Positions 5,323 through 6,757 of a stretch of DNA of 6,757 bases are shown in pieces. The position numbers and the translations under genes were made by a program. The notes below the pieces were generated by a model, which had not been told where the DNA came from, ran no database searches, and saw only the letters and a program-made list of their open reading frames with translations. The stretch comes from Dehalococcoidia bacterium UBA1123 (GTDB lineage: Bacteria > Chloroflexota > Dehalococcoidia > Lucifugimonadales > UBA1123): assembly GCA_002313895.1 (NCBI GenBank), contig DCAW01000145.1:1-6757 (forward strand), in the 5' to 3' direction. Each line of letters opens with the position of its first letter. The first letter of the stretch is position 1.

Positions 5323-6198
5323 CTACCAGTATGGCGGAGGGTCCGGGAGCGCCTCTCCGCACTGGCATTTGCCCTCATCCCGGTCATAGCTGGATATCTG
5401 GTCGCAGCTACCACACCGTACCCATACGGCGTTGATCCGCTCCTGCACCCAGACGCTGGTCGAAGCGGCGGAACCGAGGTTGCCGCTGAAGAATTCGCTC
5501 ATCGCCTCTTTGTGAGGTCCGTCCTGTGTCAGTTTCGCGGCATCATCAGCGCTATCCCAGGCAGTTATCGAGAACATTTTGTCACGAAGAGAGGCTGTCA
5601 CGAGGCCTAGAAAACCAGGGGCTTTTGGCAGTTCCTGTATGATCTTTTGAGTGAAATCTCTGATCTTGTTCCCTTCCTCTTCGGATCGGGGAGCAATCCA
5701 CGTCAGGCTGATCGCGCCCGGCTTGGCGGGATTCCCCAGGTTCATTCGGACAGCGCTGCCCCATTGCACCGGCCCAATCTGATATGGCTGCACGATAACC
5801 TGAAGGCCAAGCTGTTCAACCAGGGTTCTCTGGTCGAAGTATCCCTGAACCGACTTCATTTTTCCATCCTCGATTGTGATGAAGTCGGCTCCAGGCAAAG
5901 TGATCGAGCCACCCGTTGGAGGTCCGCCTGCGAAGTCGCCAGAGTTGGTCCCCTTCATCACCCATTGAGCAGACACCGAATCCTCTCCGGTCGATGCCAC
6001 GCTTACGATGTCAAAAGACAGGTCTGGGAATCCTGCGAATAGGCCACTTGCGTACCCGCCGATGGCCGGACCCGTCAGTTCTCCGCCTGACGCAGGGTCG
6101 GAGTACGTTCCTCCGTCGGCAAAGGTGGCCACAATAGCATTGGAGTCATGGTTGTTCCAGGCGTCGAAGTACTGGTTGGCGACATCTATGTTATTCAA
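5323..6198 (-). CDS. SnoaL-like / ABM-like / zinc-ribbon fusion protein
   Basis: The 291-residue protein has three modules. Residues 1-131 form an NTF2-like SnoaL domain (ANQYFDAWNNHD at the start, GYFDQRTLVEQLGL at the end), a fold used by polyketide cyclases, isomerases and dehydratases. Residues about 150-255 form a ferredoxin-like antibiotic-biosynthesis-monooxygenase (ABM) type domain (FTQKIIQELPKAPGFLGL, MFSITAWDSADDAAK). Residues 259-291 carry a zinc-ribbon-like knuckle CGSC-x12-CQC (Cys262, 265, 278, 280) and a PDPPPYW tail. The initiator is TTG at 6196-6198, with GGAG (6205-6208 on the plus strand) 6 nt upstream. No signal peptide is visible. It lies 48 nt downstream of the SDR gene on the same strand, so the two are probably co-transcribed. 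A cytoplasmic role in modifying a cyclic or aromatic metabolite is inferred; the substrate is unknown. Confidence 0.82.
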   Translation of the reverse strand: MNNIDVANQYFDAWNNHDSNAIVATFADGGTYSDPASGGELTGPAIGGYASGLFAGFPDLSFDIVSVASTGEDSVSAQWVMKGTNSGDFAGGPPTGGSITLPGADFITIEDGKMKSVQGYFDQRTLVEQLGLQVIVQPYQIGPVQWGSAVRMNLGNPAKPGAISLTWIAPRSEEEGNKIRDFTQKIIQELPKAPGFLGLVTASLRDKMFSITAWDSADDAAKLTQDGPHKEAMSEFFSGNLGSAASTSVWVQERINAVWVRCGSCDQISSYDRDEGKCQCGEALPDPPPYW

Positions 6199-6246
6199 AG
6201 AGCGCTCCTTTTGATGGAAATTCGGCGATTGTCATTGAGAAAATCT

Positions 6247-6492
6247 TCAGTCGGCCAGTTTGCCCGCCAATTTTGCAGAGATGCCCCCAGACTGATACAT
6301 CCAGCGAACCATGCCAGCGAGGGTTTCCTCAAAGGGCATGGTTCGCTGGATGCCCAGTTCATCGATGGTCGGGGAGTCGTCGACATGAGGGTCCATCAGT
6401 AGCGATTCAAATCCTTCCCGACTCGATGGTAAACGGAAAGGCGCGATCGACAGAAGAGCATCCATTAGCCTCACCGCTGGAACAAGGGCCAT
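6247..6492 (-). CDS. SDR/NAD-dependent epimerase-dehydratase, C-terminal piece after a frameshift
   Basis: This 81-codon frame (apparent start ATG at 6492) is the end of the same gene as the piece at 6471-6757. Reading it further upstream gives GRKIRFATLPAM before the ATG, which continues the sense of the other frame (NAVAALT) as expected for an extended SDR C-terminal substrate-binding part. It holds the conserved-looking DELGIQRTMPFEETLAGMVRW helix found at the end of epimerase/dehydratase proteins, then a stop at 6247. The apparent ATG has no Shine-Dalgarno sequence of its own and is an internal methionine. The coding sequence contains an 18-bp perfect inverted repeat (6298-6315 and 6335-6352). 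On its own it lacks the cofactor domain and should not be active. Confidence 0.65.
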   Translation of the reverse strand: MALVPAVRLMDALLSIAPFRLPSSREGFESLLMDPHVDDSPTIDELGIQRTMPFEETLAGMVRWMYQSGGISAKLAGKLAD

Positions 6493-6757
6493 TGCGGGCA
6501 GCGTTGCGAAGCGTATCTTGCGTCCGTGAGCGCAGCGACGGCGTTAATGGTGTCACCGAAGGGCATACATGCGCCGGTGATCATGTATATTCGTGGGCCT
6601 CGTCCAGGCTCCATGACAGCGGCAGGGGCTTTAGCCACGTCTCTCACGTCCACGATTGGCACGCCGCCTTTAGGAATCATGCTGACTTGACCCTTCAGGA
6701 TGTTTGCAATCAGTTGAGGCCCTTCATCCCAGTGCGGGTCATGACTACCGTAAACCC
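6471..6757 (-). CDS. SDR/NAD-dependent epimerase-dehydratase, middle piece, truncated by window edge and frameshift
   Basis: The minus-strand frame is open to the right edge of the window; the ATG at 6680 is internal. It reads VYGSHDPHWDEGPQ, then ILKGQVSMIPKGGVPIVDVRD, the sequence that in extended short-chain dehydrogenases follows the catalytic YxxxK and lines the substrate pocket (usual form VYGPxDP and VDVRDVA). The NAD-binding Rossmann part and the catalytic Tyr/Lys lie beyond the window. After NAVAALT (about 6530) the frame goes wrong, giving an aberrant Arg/Gln/Trp-rich tail and a stop at 6471. Restoring one base near 6525 rejoins it to the frame that ends at 6247. This is either a real pseudogenising frameshift or a sequencing/assembly error. 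It lies first in the minus-strand run ahead of the SnoaL-ABM gene. Confidence 0.7.
   Translation of the reverse strand, partial: VYGSHDPHWDEGPQLIANILKGQVSMIPKGGVPIVDVRDVAKAPAAVMEPGRGPRIYMITGACMPFGDTINAVAALTDARYASQRCPQWPLFQR

Noticed and set aside
5647..6042. 131-codon plus-strand open frame
   Set aside because: Antisense to the SnoaL-ABM gene, with no plausible start region or motif.
1..6757. CRISPR array, tRNA or rRNA gene
   Set aside because: No regularly spaced repeats and no cloverleaf or rRNA-like segment seen in any gap.

Overview
The window is a mosaic of a probable metal-handling (copper-type) locus and a set of small catabolic or biosynthetic-type enzymes, flanked on the left by an insertion-sequence remnant. 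GC content is moderate. Three of the seven genes whose start lies in the window begin with TTG behind a good Shine-Dalgarno sequence. The protein style (a His-rich small secreted protein, an HGYD-type cupredoxin, EthD-like and SnoaL/ABM proteins with a C-terminal zinc ribbon) recalls environmental Chloroflexota such as SAR202/Dehalococcoidia. That placement is an impression from protein style, not a demonstrated assignment.

Layout. Positions 2-490 (+) hold the C-terminal half of an IS3-type DDE transposase that runs off the left edge. Positions 491-964 contain no convincing gene; they carry a strong hairpin (714-745) and, just before the next gene, an extended -10 promoter. Positions 965-4446 (+) carry four same-strand genes for exported or membrane proteins: a small His-rich protein, a YtkA/FixH-like Ig-fold protein anchored by one membrane helix, a cupredoxin-like lipoprotein, and a ten-helix membrane protein whose relatives are sometimes annotated 'fenitrothion hydrolase'. 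Positions 4501-6757 (-) carry, in transcription order from the right edge, an NAD-dependent epimerase/dehydratase (SDR) C-terminal half broken by a one-base frameshift, a SnoaL-ABM-zinc-ribbon fusion protein, a short inverted-repeat element, and a protein made of two tandem EthD-like dimeric alpha+beta barrel domains.

How the genes may work together. The four plus-strand genes look like one exported module. Two of the proteins are predicted to expose an N-terminal His-Gly after signal-peptide removal, one is a His-rich secreted protein and one is a cupredoxin-fold lipoprotein with no type-1 copper cysteine. I infer transition-metal (most likely copper) binding or delivery to, or together with, the polytopic membrane protein. 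The minus-strand genes look like a small-molecule (aromatic/polyketide-like) transformation set. Their substrate cannot be read from the sequence.

The most interesting items are the Cys-free metal module with mature N-terminal histidines, the permuted-looking order of cupredoxin half-domains in the lipoprotein, the six-Cys cytoplasmic knuckle in the membrane protein, an 18-bp perfect inverted repeat inside the SDR coding sequence, and the inverted-repeat (MITE-like) element at about 5198-5287.
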